Source: Prorocentrum cordatum (Eukaryota; Sar; Dinophyceae; Prorocentrales; Prorocentraceae). From it: DNA of 27,500 nt. The stretch is from assembly GCA_963575745.1 (NCBI GenBank), contig CAUYUJ010000928.1:37501-65000 (forward strand), given 5' to 3'. Position numbers and translations under genes: made by a program. This document shows positions 9,413 to 17,812 of the stretch, one piece after another. The notes beneath the pieces were generated by a model, which did not search any database, was not told the origin of the DNA, and saw only the letters and a list, made by a program, of their open reading frames with translations. How positions within the stretch are numbered: the first letter of the stretch is position 1; each line of letters begins with the position of its first letter.

Positions 9413-9900
9413 GGTGCGAGCGCTACCTGAATGGTTCGGGGCGCCTGAGGCAGCTATTCGCGTTCCAGGACCCGACGACGTACCTGACGTTCTGCACGGA
9501 TGCGGACCATGCTGGCTGCGTCCTGACACGACGCCCGGCATCGGGAGGTACGATCACGCTGGGGAACCATTACCTGCGATTCTAGTCGAGTGCCCAGAAG
9601 ATTGTGGCCACGAGTAACGGGAAATCCGGATACTACGCATCGTCGCGCGCTAGCTCAGGGGCTCCCGGCATGATGACCACGTGCGAGGGCGTTGGGATGG
9701 GACTCGGCCTGGTCGGGGAGACGAACTCCACGGCGGCGCGCGGCATGGCAGGACGCGGCTTGGGCAAGATCAGCCACATGTCAGCCCATTACCTCTGGCT
9801 CCCAGGCTGTGCGCAATCGGTCGACATTGTGCTGCAGAAGGAGAGCACGGCCTCTTCACGAAGTGCCAGAGCAGGCCGAGGACCCAGTTGCCGATGAGAG
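9413..9900 (+). pseudogene. RNase H remnant
   Basis: RNase H would remove the RNA strand during reverse transcription. The frame running from 9052 reads LTFCTDADHAGCVLTRRPASGG (first catalytic Asp at 9499-9501 kept). A TAG at 9583-9585 stands where a Trp is usual. The motif normally read as S-S/N-G-E-x-E-Y-Y-A is SNGKSGYYA, with Lys (AAA, 9622-9624) for the catalytic Glu. The third acidic residue is Asn (AAC, 9724-9726) before STAARGMAGRGLGK. All three changes can be explained as G-to-A transitions. The domain is unmistakable but dead. Confidence 0.85.
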
Positions 9901-10354
9901 GCATGGACTTCGAGGAGCACGGCGGCCGCGCCGATCGAGCCCCGAAGCTGGAGATCAACGAGAGCGAGCTGAGCCAGAGATCGCCCCTCCTGGCTGCCAT
10001 GGCGCTGGCGGCGTCGATCCAGCCAGTGGCGACCAAGACGGTGAACGACGGATAGGCAGACTACCATATCGTGCTGAATGTGATGTTGATGGTGCTGCTG
10101 TTCGGAGCGTAGTTCGACTGGAGTGCGACCACCAAAAGAAGGATACGGTCGACACGGGCGTCGGTGACCACCTGCTGAAGGACTACGTGGAGGAGAAGAG
10201 CCTTGTGCGTGAGAGGCGGACGCTGAAGGCGAGCTCGCTGCTGTACTTCAGCGAGAAGGGCGGATGCTACCACGTCTCGAAGCAGTGCCGTGGGTTGGCC
10301 CAGGCAGCGGAGATCGCCGCGAGGAGGCCATGTAAGTTCTGTGCTGGCGGGTGA
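9830..10354 (+). pseudogene. Pol C-terminal extension: hydrophobic segment plus Cys/His motif
   Basis: After RNase H, frame 3 reads GLFTKCQSRPRTQLP and MRGMDFEEHGGRADRAPKL, resembling the A-D-L-x-T-K end of copia Pol. A TAG at 10053 follows, then a hydrophobic run HIVLNVMLMVLLFGA (10065-10109), which could be a membrane segment, and a second TAG. Frame 2 then ends with LLYFSEKGGCYH...C...C-x2-C (10238-10354), a Cys/His cluster H-x4-C-x14-C-x2-C that may bind zinc. I recall similar tails on dinoflagellate copia polyproteins; their role is unknown to me. Confidence 0.6.
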
Positions 10355-10503
10355 GACGAACACCGTTTTGGCCGCGTGGTGGCGGCGCCGACGAGATGAC
10401 AGACGTCGACAAGGTCGGGTCGGAGCTTTTCTGGTGAACGAGGGGAGCCGAGGTGGCAGCCGAGGCCCGCGCACGGCGACCCACGGCTGGGGTGAGCGCT
10501 CAC

Positions 10504-10600
10504 AGCTGACTCCCCATAGCCGTTTGGCTGAGAGGTATTGCCCCGCCGACTGGCGGGGGGAGGAGCGCGGGTTTGGCGCCTTGTGATAAGTTGCAAATCG
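10504..10600 (+). repeat. 3' flanking direct repeat (LTR relic?)
   Basis: This is the partner of 3572-3670. It starts AGCTGACTCCCCATAGCCG and keeps the second hairpin CCCCGCC-GACT-GGCGGGG (10540-10557). Compared with the 5' copy, several CpG positions have become TpG or CpA (for example GTTCGG versus GTTTGG, CTCGGCG versus TTTGGCG). The repeat lies about 150 bp after the last Pol codon. I see no clear polypurine tract immediately before it. Confidence 0.75.
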
Positions 10601-10626
10601 TCATTGCACCTTCGCCTTCGAATAGC

Positions 10627-10662
10627 ATCATGATCATCATCATCATCATCATCATCAGGAGC
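10627..10662. repeat. CAT/ATC microsatellite
   Basis: An almost uninterrupted run of ATC trinucleotides with a single GATC at its start. It lies just past the 3' flanking repeat of the retroelement. Confidence 0.9.
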
Positions 10663-11784
10663 ATCAGATGCTTCTTCATGTCTTGTTCACTCGCCCCCCA
10701 CCTACCCAAGGTTTTTTAGGATCGAAGGAGGAGATGGAGGCAATCAAAAACAAGTTTGCAATGAATATCTTAGGGCGGAAGCAGATGAAATCGGTCATGG
10801 GAGGAAGGGGAGATCGCGGGTCCCTTAGCAGTGAAGGAGCAGGTGGAGTGACGAGAAAACCGCCACGATATTCAGGGGAAGGAGGGAGGAGAGAGGTTGT
10901 CATATGTTTTCGTAAGGTTGTGAGATCCTACGATATTCAATGCTTTCTGGAGTTTGATATGTTAACGCGGATTTTCTGACGTTTCTGCCGAATGGAAGTA
11001 TTCATGGGGGAATGGGGAAACCGCCACGTGCCCAGAGGAAGCGGAACAGAATATGGAAATGGTCGTGAAGGGATAGCCAGTTCGCAATACCCGGTGGGCA
11101 GCGTCGCCGTAATTCAGTTCATGGAGGGCGGGGGCATCAGCATGAGTTTCAAGGGGGATTCAGTGGCATGTGGCCAGTTCGCGTATGCAACAATCCGACC
11201 TCAGAACAAGAGCCGTGCCCAGCTTGCCCCCCCAGCACTTGCTTTGGACCGCGATGCGTGGGGGCCTTAGGTGTCAGAGTCGCGCGACGAGCGGCTAAAA
11301 CTGAGTTATGCTGCATGGCACCGCTCTCACATGGCCAAGTGAGTGGCCGAGTGCTTTAGACCAGTGGTGTGGTCTCACGCTTACCTCACCGCGATCGTCT
11401 TTTGGAAGTGTCGAGACCCGGATTCCTCAAAAACTGTGTTGGGAAAGCGACAAGCATGCAATTATTGATTGAGGGGGGGATTTGCGACAGGTCCCGCTTC
11501 CATGCAGAATCGACGCGCCCCGTCACAAATCAGGCGGCATTGGCGCATGCTTCGGGGGCTACCTTCCGCGATCCGTGACTCCCCGATCCATGTTAGCGCG
11601 TGCCCGAAAATCGTATTTCCAGCGTGGACCCCAGGCGGAGACGGCCACGCTTTGCATGTGCATGTTTCTACCCATTTCTTCCGATCAGTGGGCATGCATA
11701 TCCACTGCCCCTGGCCAGGCCAAGGATGGTCCTGCCCATGGGACAGGTCTGGGCGCCCAGTCGGCAGGAGAACGGCTCAGTAGA
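10663..11784. other. No supported gene
   Basis: The longest frame (10668-10979, 103 codons) matches no family I know. Two short words recur: ACCGCCACG near 10858 and 11021, and CCAGTTCGC near 11078 and 11174. They suggest weak internal duplication but nothing measurable by eye. A tRNA-like stretch near 11345 was examined and rejected. Confidence 0.5.
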
Positions 11785-11970
11785 CGACCGGTTCAACAGG
11801 GACTGGTCCAACAGACGATTGGTTCAGCAAGCCTGCTTCAACGAAGACCGGTTCAACAGGACCGATTCTCCAGAACCGGTTCCCCAGGACCGGTGCCGCA
11901 GGACCGGTTCCACTGAATTGTTTCCACGGGCCTAGTTCCACAGCACCAGTTCCACAGGATTAGACCAGTC
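11785..11970. repeat. 15-bp tandem satellite (CCGGTTCAACAGGA-like)
   Basis: About twelve degenerate 15-bp units, for example CCGGTTCAACAGGGA, TGGTTCAGCAAGCCT and CCGGTTCCCCAGGAC. The peptide frames that cross it (QQDRF and similar) simply repeat with the DNA. Confidence 0.8.
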
Positions 11971-12039
11971 CATTCGCGCTCCAGACATTCCAGGCATTCT
12001 CGGTACTCCCGGTGCTCCGAGCCAGGCATTGGAGCCGGG

Positions 12040-12910
12040 TGCTCCGACACCCGCCCGCCCGCCCGACATCATCCGCCCATTAGTGCATTCGCGTGCCAAC
12101 TCGATGATGGGCAATACTTTGATGTCCTGCCCGACCGACCCGACCCGCCCGTTAGGGTCCGCCCGCCCAACCCGATCCGTCCCGCTCGTCAGGCCGTTAG
12201 GGTCCGCTCGGCCCGTCCACCCCGTTAGGGTACTCGCGTGAATATTCGATGATGCATCATACTTCAATGTCCCGCCCGCCCGACCGAACCCGGCCCGATC
12301 GTAGGGTCCGCCCGCCCGATCCGACCCGTCCCGCCCGTTAGGGTCCGCCCGCCCGCCCGCCTCGACCCGCCCGTTAGGATACTCGCGTCCCACCTTGATG
12401 ATGCGCCATACATGAATGTCCCGCCCGCCCGATCCAACCCGACCTGCCCGTTAGGGTCCGCCCGACCCGACCCGACCCGACCCGACCCGTCCATTAGGGT
12501 CCGCCTGCCCGACCCGACCCGTCCCGCCCTTCATGGTCCGCCCGCCCGCCCGACCCGTCCCGCCCGTTAGGGCACTCGCGTGCCAACTCGATGATGCATC
12601 ATATTCTAATGTCCCGCCCGCCCGACCCGACCCGACCCGCTCGTCAGGGTCCGCCCGCCCGATCCGACCCGTCCCGCCCGTCAGTGTCCGCCCGCCCGCA
12701 CGACCCGACCCGCTTGTTAGGATATTCGCGTCTCACCTCGATGTTGCGCCATACATTATACTGTCCCGCCCGCCGCCCGTTAGAGTACTCGCGCGCCAGA
12801 TCGATGATGCGCAATTTGTTCATGTCCCGCCCGCCCGACCCGACCCGCCTGTCAGGGTACCGTCCGACCGACCCGAGCCCCCCAGTAGGGTCCGCCCGCC
12901 CGACCGGTCC
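12040..12910. repeat. CCCG-rich satellite with ~148-bp higher-order units
   Basis: Short units of CCCGCCCGACC and CCCGTTAGGGTCCG alternate. Six copies of a distinct ~42-bp insert, each beginning with a YATTCGCG or YACTCGCG-like word and ending near ATGTCC with GATGATGC inside, punctuate them at 12086, 12231, 12380, 12573, 12723 and 12786. Intervals are 145, 149, 193, 150 and 63 bp. The basic higher-order period is thus about 148 bp, with one expanded and one shortened unit. The TTAGGG inside the unit is not arranged as a telomere. Confidence 0.85.
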
Positions 12911-13385
12911 CTCCCCTCCTTCCCTCTCTCATCACTCATCCAGCTACTTCTTCTCATCCCTCATCGCTCCCTCCGTAATCCCTCCAACTCTGGGCTCAGA
13001 GATGTCCGCAGTTGAGGTGATCCGATTTGGTTTGGCCCATTTCCCCGAGACATCCCGTGTGCCCAGTAGCACTGGCACGGCTTGTCGCAAGTACAGGGTT
13101 CTTCTGGGCCGTTTCAGCTGACGCTTCCTACTTCCTCCTCCTTCTCTTCCCCTCCTCCTCCCTCCGTCTTCCCTCATCCCTCGTACCCCCTACTTCTCTT
13201 AATACCTCCCTCATCCCTCCGCCCTCCCTCCCTCATCCTTCCTTCCCTCATCCCTTATCTATCCCTCCTTCACCCTAATCCTCACCTCCTTCCCTCATCC
13301 ATCCCTCCCTCTCTCCTCCCTCGTCCCTCCCTCCTGCCTCCCTCATCCCTCATCCTTCCATTCCTCCCTCCCTCTCTCCCTCCAA
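12911..13385. repeat. Polypyrimidine tract (CCCTCAT/CCTCC-rich)
   Basis: The plus strand is rich in C and T, most purely at 13115-13385 with CCCTC, TCATCC and CCTCC words. A less biased island sits at about 12985-13115. The complementary purine-rich tract follows at 13770-14075. Confidence 0.8.
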
Positions 13386-13632
13386 ACGGTTCTAGGGAAG
13401 AGGGTCCGGGGAAACGGATCCAGGGAAGCGGTTCTTGGGAAACTGCTCCTTCAAGCGAATGCAGGGAAGCGGTTCTTGGGAAACGGTTCCAGGGAAAAGG
13501 TCCCGGGGAAATGGCTCAGGGGAAACAGTTCTCCGGGGAAGAAGTCTCAGGGGAAGAGGTTTCTGGGGAAATGGCTCAGGGAAGCGGCTCCGGGGAAGCG
13601 GTTGCACGGAAACGGTTCCCGGGGAGATGGTC
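13386..13632. repeat. 15-bp tandem satellite (GGTTCCGGGGAAACG-like)
   Basis: About sixteen degenerate 15-bp units, for example GGTTCTTGGGAAACG and GGTTCCAGGGAAAAG. Read on the other strand, the units resemble the 15-bp satellite at 11785-11970 (words such as GGAACCG and CCGGTTCC), so the two arrays may be inverted relatives. Confidence 0.8.
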
Positions 13633-13769
13633 TTGTATCGCCCAGTTTGCTGCCCGCACCCAGGAATCTTCGCACCCCCAGGCGCAACCCACGGGCGCAA
13701 CCCGTGGCCACACAAAATTATCGCACGTTCTGGCGCGGCCCGGGGGCGCGACCTATAGCAGCACACGGG

Positions 13770-14075
13770 ATTGCGAGGAGGAGGAGGAGGAGGAGGAGGA
13801 GAGGGACGGAGGGAGGGACGAGGAGGAGGGGGGAGGAGGGAGAAGAGTACAAAGACGAGGATAAGGAGGAGGAGGAGGAGGAAGAAGAGGAGGAGAGTGG
13901 AACAGGGAAGAGGAGGAGGAGAAGGAGGAGGAGGAGGAGGAAGAGGGAGGAACAGGGAGAAGAAGGAGGAGGAGGACTAGATGGAGGAGGACGGAGGAGG
14001 AGGAGGAGGAGGAGGAGGAGGACGGAGGAGGAGGAGGAGGATAACGGTTAGGAGGAGGGAAGTGGAGAAGGAGGG
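13770..14075. repeat. Polypurine GGA/GAG tract
   Basis: The plus strand is nearly pure purine, chiefly GGA repeats with AGA and GGGA interruptions. Frames through it give Arg/Glu/Gly homopolymers and are not genes. Confidence 0.95.
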
Positions 14076-14255
14076 ATCAGGACCGATACAGGATCTCAGG
14101 CGCCGCTGGCGTCCGTGGGGAGCAGGTGGCCGCAGGTCGAGGCTGCAGGTATGCACCTCTAGGATCGTCCAGCCGCCTCGGAGCTCCCAGTCGAGGCGAG
14201 TCACCCGCATAGTGCAGGGATGATCGACAGTTCCAGCTGTGGTCTAAAAGGCAAC

Positions 14256-14450
14256 GTTAGGAGGAGATAGGCTCGGGGGGGACGCATCGATCCCCACTCG
14301 CCCATGCATCGCCGATAAGGATCCGATAATTAGCCCACCTGGCCCAGGAACGTGCGGATTGACCGTCGGAGACCTATCGACGATCTGCCGGCGACGCATC
14401 GCCGTTTCAAGCTCTATATGTCCACCCTTTCTGAGCAAGTCCCCCGCTAT
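14256..14450 (+). repeat. Interspersed repeat family B, copy 1
   Basis: Shares with 21850-22035, 22325-22445 and (inverted) 24255-24425 an ordered series of words: GATAGGCTC, GCATCGA.CCCCA.TCGCCCA, CATCGCCGATA, TAGCCC, CCCAGGAACGT, and further on CGGCGACGCATCG and TTCAAGCTC. By eye the copies are strongly diverged but collinear over about 170-190 bp. Confidence 0.7.
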
Positions 14451-15153
14451 CATGCGTTGCGAGCTATCGCCTCAGGGGTGCGTTGAGAAGGCAGCGTGTC
14501 CTCCCACTGGCCTTCCAGGCGTGCAACCGTCATCCGCGAGGACGCCCGTCCAGCCTTGTTTGGGCCCCGGCACCGTCACAAACGGATCGTGCCGTGGTGA
14601 AAAGTATACCAGATGGTCTGGGCGCACCGATGTTGAACGGATTTGCTTTTATCCCCCCCCCTTCTTGACCAATTTGCTCGGAGCCCATCCAGTTGCGACC
14701 ACCCGGCCGCCTCCAAGCCGAAGGGCAGTTCGGGTCCAGGGAGAAGAAGCAAACGCGCAGCGTTTTGTCCGGTGCACGCGGCTCCAGATTTTCCCTCGAC
14801 GTGCACCTGCGCGCTTTCGCAGGCGGCGCCGTCTCGGATGCAGGACGCCGCGGCACCTCTGGCGGGACCAGCCTCCACGCCCCCTGCACGAGCTTGGGCA
14901 TCGCTGCCAACTGGCCAATCCTGCGCGCAGATCCGTGCATCTGCACGGCTGGTGCACGGCTCAGGGTGTGGCGGGGCGGGTGGAGCAGAGTGCAAGGGTC
15001 GACAAGCAAATTACATAACCGTAAAATTGTCGGAGTTCCGCGAGGATTTGTTGGATAGGCTGGAGGCGCTGCCAGCGGGCCACGGCGCCGATCCAAGAAG
15101 TCCACGCAGAGCTCAGACAGTTTACGTTTATGGTGTTTTTTCGTATTTTACAG
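14451..15153. other. No supported gene; open but featureless frames
   Basis: Frames here (for example 14643-15392 plus and 14530-15105 minus) are open but overlap each other on both strands and carry no domain. A T-rich run TTTTTCGTATTTTACAG at 15137-15153 looks like an intron end leading to the exon candidate that follows. Confidence 0.4.
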
Positions 15154-15517
15154 GAGGGGAAGGACGTCGGATGAGCAGCTCGAGTTGTACCCTCCGAGTG
15201 GAAGTGCACAGTCACCGATACGATTGGTCATCAGGGCCGCCCACAGGAGTGCGCCTTGGCGCTTGGGCAAAAACCGGGAGCAGCAGGTCCGCCAGTCCGC
15301 TCAGCAGCAGCAGCAGGCGGAAGAGGAGGGCGAGAGGACGAAGGCGGAAGAGCGGCTGCAGGAAGGACGCGCGTCGCTTGGGTGGCGCGTGACCGTTGGC
15401 AGGGGCGCCTGCGCTGCAGGCAGGCGAGGGTCGGATCGGATCGACAAGGCCAACGGGTTGTTCCAGAACCGCAGCGCCGGCGCCGTCAGGGAAGCGAGGA
15501 GGCAGGAGGGAACGTAA
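15154..15517 (+). CDS. Hypothetical terminal exon (weak)
   Basis: A pyrimidine-rich run ending in ACAG (15150-15153) is followed by an open frame reading from 15155 (RGRTSDEQLELYPPSG...) to a TAA at 15515-15517. The frame has a Gln/Glu/Arg-rich, probably helical and coiled stretch REQQVRQSAQQQQQ through KAEERLQEG, roughly residues 52-80. No known domain is present. The Gln run comes from a CAG repeat. Dinoflagellate introns often use GT or GC donors with AG acceptors, so this could be a last exon, but no upstream exon is convincing. It may also be chance in GC-rich DNA. Confidence 0.2.
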
Positions 15518-15657
15518 TCAGGGATAGGGAGGAGGGGATCAGTGGGACATGGAGGAAGGTGGAGACGGGGACAAGGGTAGGCGGTGGGGGAGAGCAGGGG
15601 TCGAAGGTGGAAGTGGAGGAGAGGAGGCGCAGGAGAGTTCTGTTATTCGTTGAACCA

Positions 15658-15812
15658 GTAACGTCCGTTACGGGGGGGTCGGCTTCCCTCCCGTAACCGT
15701 AACAAACGCACGGGGAGGGGAGCCGGCCCCCCTACAGCTGTGTCGCCGTACTCAGGCATGGTGCAGCGTTGACAGGCATCGAAGAGCTTCCAGACGCCTC
15801 CAGAGGCGGCCA

Positions 15813-15843
<31 letters not shown>

Positions 15844-16708
15844 CGTCGTCGTCGACGTCGTCGTCGTCGTCGTCTGCCGTCGTCGTCCGTCGTCCTTCGG
15901 CGTCGCCGTCGTCGTCGCCGCCCCCGCCGTCGTCGTCGTCGTTGTCGTCATCGTCATCGTCTTCGTCGTCCTCGTCCTTGTCCTCGTTGTCGTCGTCGTT
16001 GTCGTTGTCGTCATCGTCGTTTGTGCCGTCGTCGTCGTCGTCGACGTCGTCTTCGTCGTGGTCGTCGTCGTCGTCCTCGTCGTCGTCCTCGTCGTCGTGG
16101 GCCTCGAAGGGCCTGCAGACGCCTGACCTAAGGGCTCTGGGTACTTCTTGAGACCTTCAGGGGCGGGCGTCGTCGTCGTCCTCGTCGTCGTCCGCATCCT
16201 CGTCCTCGTCGTCGCTTCCGAGGGCCTCGAAGGGCCTCCAGACGCTTCCAGAGACCTCCTGAAGCCTCTGGATATCTCTGGAGATCTTCAGAGGCGGCCG
16301 CCGTCGTCCTCGTCCTCGTCGTTGTCGTCCTCGTCGTCCTTGCCCTCGTCCTTGCCCTCGTCCTCGTCCTCGTCGTCGTCGTCGTCGTCGATCGTCGTCG
16401 TCGTCGACGTCGTCGTCGTCCTCGTTGTCGTCCCCGTCCTCGTCCTGCTCGTCCTCGTCGTCGTCTCCGAGGGCCTCGAAGGGCCTCCAGACGCCTCCAG
16501 AGGCCTCCGGAGACCTCCCGAGACCTTCAGTGGCGACCGTTGTGATCGTGGTCGTCGTCGTGGTCGTCGTCGTAGTCGTCGTAGTCGTCGTCGTCGTCTT
16601 ACTTGTCGTCGTCGTCGTCTGGCGCCCAGGCCCTCCCGCCCCTGCCAGGCCCACCCACGTTACCATTACCCCCCACGGGGGCCCGACCCCCCCTGTAACG
16701 GACGCTAC
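15658..16708. mobile_element. ~1.05-kb unit with terminal inverted repeats, filled with GTC microsatellite
   Basis: The left end GTAACGTCCGTTAC-GGGGGGGTCGG (15658-15682) is matched in inverse orientation by the right end at 16683-16708 (CCGACCCCCCC, then GTAACGGACGCTAC). The inverted similarity continues more weakly inward through GTAAC-containing words. Each tip is itself a small palindrome (GTAACG..CGTTAC). The interior is four blocks of GTC/CGT microsatellite separated by copies of a ~60-bp spacer. No transposase is visible, so if mobile it is non-autonomous. Confidence 0.6.
15781..16620. repeat. GTC/CGT microsatellite blocks with a repeated ~60-bp spacer
   Basis: Imperfect CGT/GTC runs occupy about 15811-16097, 16166-16215, 16297-16465 and 16543-16620. 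Between them lies a spacer with the words CTCGAAGGGCCT, CCAGACGCCTCCAGAGG and GAGACCTTCAG at about 15781-15810 (partial), 16101-16165, 16218-16295 and 16469-16530. Ser-, Arg-, Asp- or Thr-rich open frames here are translation of the repeat. Confidence 0.9.
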
Positions 16709-17045
16709 GGGGGGTGAGTCGAGAAACCCTCTAGGAGAAGGAGCCGCAGAAGCAGCATGAGCTGGCGCAGGAGGAAGCAGGAGCAGGAGGAGGAGGAGCA
16801 ATGTCCAAGAACCGAGCAGCATTATCAGTTTGAGGAGGAGGATGAGGAGGAAAAAACGACGAACACGACGACCCCCGCAAGTGTGAAGACTCCGAGGTCG
16901 GGCCTGATGCCGGCGTTCAAGCGCCTGAGGACCTGGGCCTGACCACCCGCGAGAGCGGGGGGATGGGGGAGGGAGGGAGGGACTCTCTCCCTCCCCCTTT
17001 CCTCCCCTCCCTCCCTCCCTCCTCCATGCCTCCTCCTCCTACTCA
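16709..17045. other. No gene; GAG-rich patch then a purine/pyrimidine hairpin tract
   Basis: The region 16740-16860 is GGA/AGG-rich with GCA. At 16960-17045 a GGGAGGGAGGGA run is followed after a few bases by TCCCTCCC and a CTCC-rich stretch on the same strand, so the two can pair as a hairpin. Confidence 0.7.
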
Positions 17046-17149
17046 GATTTTCCCACTGATTATGATTACGAAATTGAAGCGTTCAATGGGTGGATGGCGA
17101 ATGATTTTCCACATGAGGTTATCGCCCCCGCACCGCACGCGTTCGGCTC

Positions 17150-17735
17150 ACAATTGCAATAGTTGCGTGGATGCAGGGCGATGTGTGTTATCAACAAGGC
17201 TATTGCCTCGGCGTTGCGCACGTGTGTCTTGCTCTCAAATGCTCATGCCAGCTTCACACGTGAAGGGCGAAGGATGTTCAACATGCTGTTACCACCTTAG
17301 CGCCGCGCGCATCCGTTGTAAACAATTGCAGCAGGCAGGCGGGTGGAGGGCAGTATGCTCAAAGTGTTATTGTCGGCGTTCACATGTGTTGCAAGAGCTT
17401 GTACGGCTGGGGGGCAGTTCATGTTTAAAACGGGGTTCTCGTTTCAGGTTTTATCGCATGCGCAGCGCAGGCATCCCACCAACATATGTCATGGAAGGTT
17501 ACGTCGCTGCTGTTTGTTGAACAGCGCACTGCTATAAACTAATTCATCTGACGCACATTTATACATTCAAAATTTCGCAACATTTGCACGGTTGGAGGGC
17601 GATCGATTTCCAAAACGGAGTTACCGTTTGAGACCCATCATGTTCTACGAATATAAGTTCAGACTCGTGCAACAGTTGCGCGGTTGGAGGGCGGAACAGT
17701 TTCAGCAGTGGTTTCGCGTCGGGCATACACGATAC
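17150..17735. repeat. Diverged dispersed ~65-bp repeats (GTTGCACGGTTGGAGGGC-like)
   Basis: Related segments centred on GCAACAGTTGC.CGGTTGGAGGGC and AAAACGG.GTT..CGTTT begin near 17152 (weak), 17327, 17391, 17576 and 17666. The spacing is irregular (about 64-185 bp). The block is less GC-rich than its surroundings. Frames crossing it have no known domain. Confidence 0.6.
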
Positions 17736-17812
17736 GTATATGTTTTGCTAGACCCATGCAGGCCAATCCTTTTGAGCATTGGTTTCTCGCTTGAACGGCG
17801 GCCCATGTGGTG

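Larger units (their letters stand above)
3572..10600 (+). mobile_element. Decayed Ty1/copia-type LTR-retrotransposon-like element
   Basis: Remnants of Gag, aspartic protease, integrase, reverse transcriptase and RNase H occur in that order on the plus strand. Integrase lying before RT is the Ty1/copia arrangement, not gypsy. The coding DNA changes frame many times and has in-frame stops, so the element is dead. An internal tandem duplication of IN-linker-RT sequence (units from 5822 and 7606) inflates its length. Imperfect ~97-bp direct repeats at 3572-3670 and 10504-10600 bound it and may be relics of the LTRs. I recognise no primer binding site, polypurine tract or target-site duplication, so the outer boundaries are uncertain while the identity is solid. 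Confidence 0.9.

Noticed and set aside
11340-11425. tRNA-like stretch (TGGCCGAGTG then GACCCGGATTCC)
   Set aside because: The two words resemble the A and B boxes of a Ser/Leu tRNA, but the acceptor, anticodon and T stems do not pair and the spacing is wrong.
12040-12910. CRISPR-like array or telomeric TTAGGG array
   Set aside because: Spacers are not unique and repeats are degenerate; the host looks eukaryotic. TTAGGG occurs only once per CCCG unit, not head to tail.
13386-14075. Frame with Gly/Glu/Lys repeats followed by poly-Arg/Glu
   Set aside because: It comes from the 15-bp satellite and the GGA tract. No independent coding evidence.
14643-15392. 249-codon plus-strand frame as one gene
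   Set aside because: It overlaps equally long frames on the minus strand and runs through a T-rich intron-like segment (15120-15153) without a domain on either side.
15769-16822. Ser-, Arg-, Thr- and Asp-rich open frames
   Set aside because: All are translations of the GTC/CGT microsatellite in different frames and on both strands.
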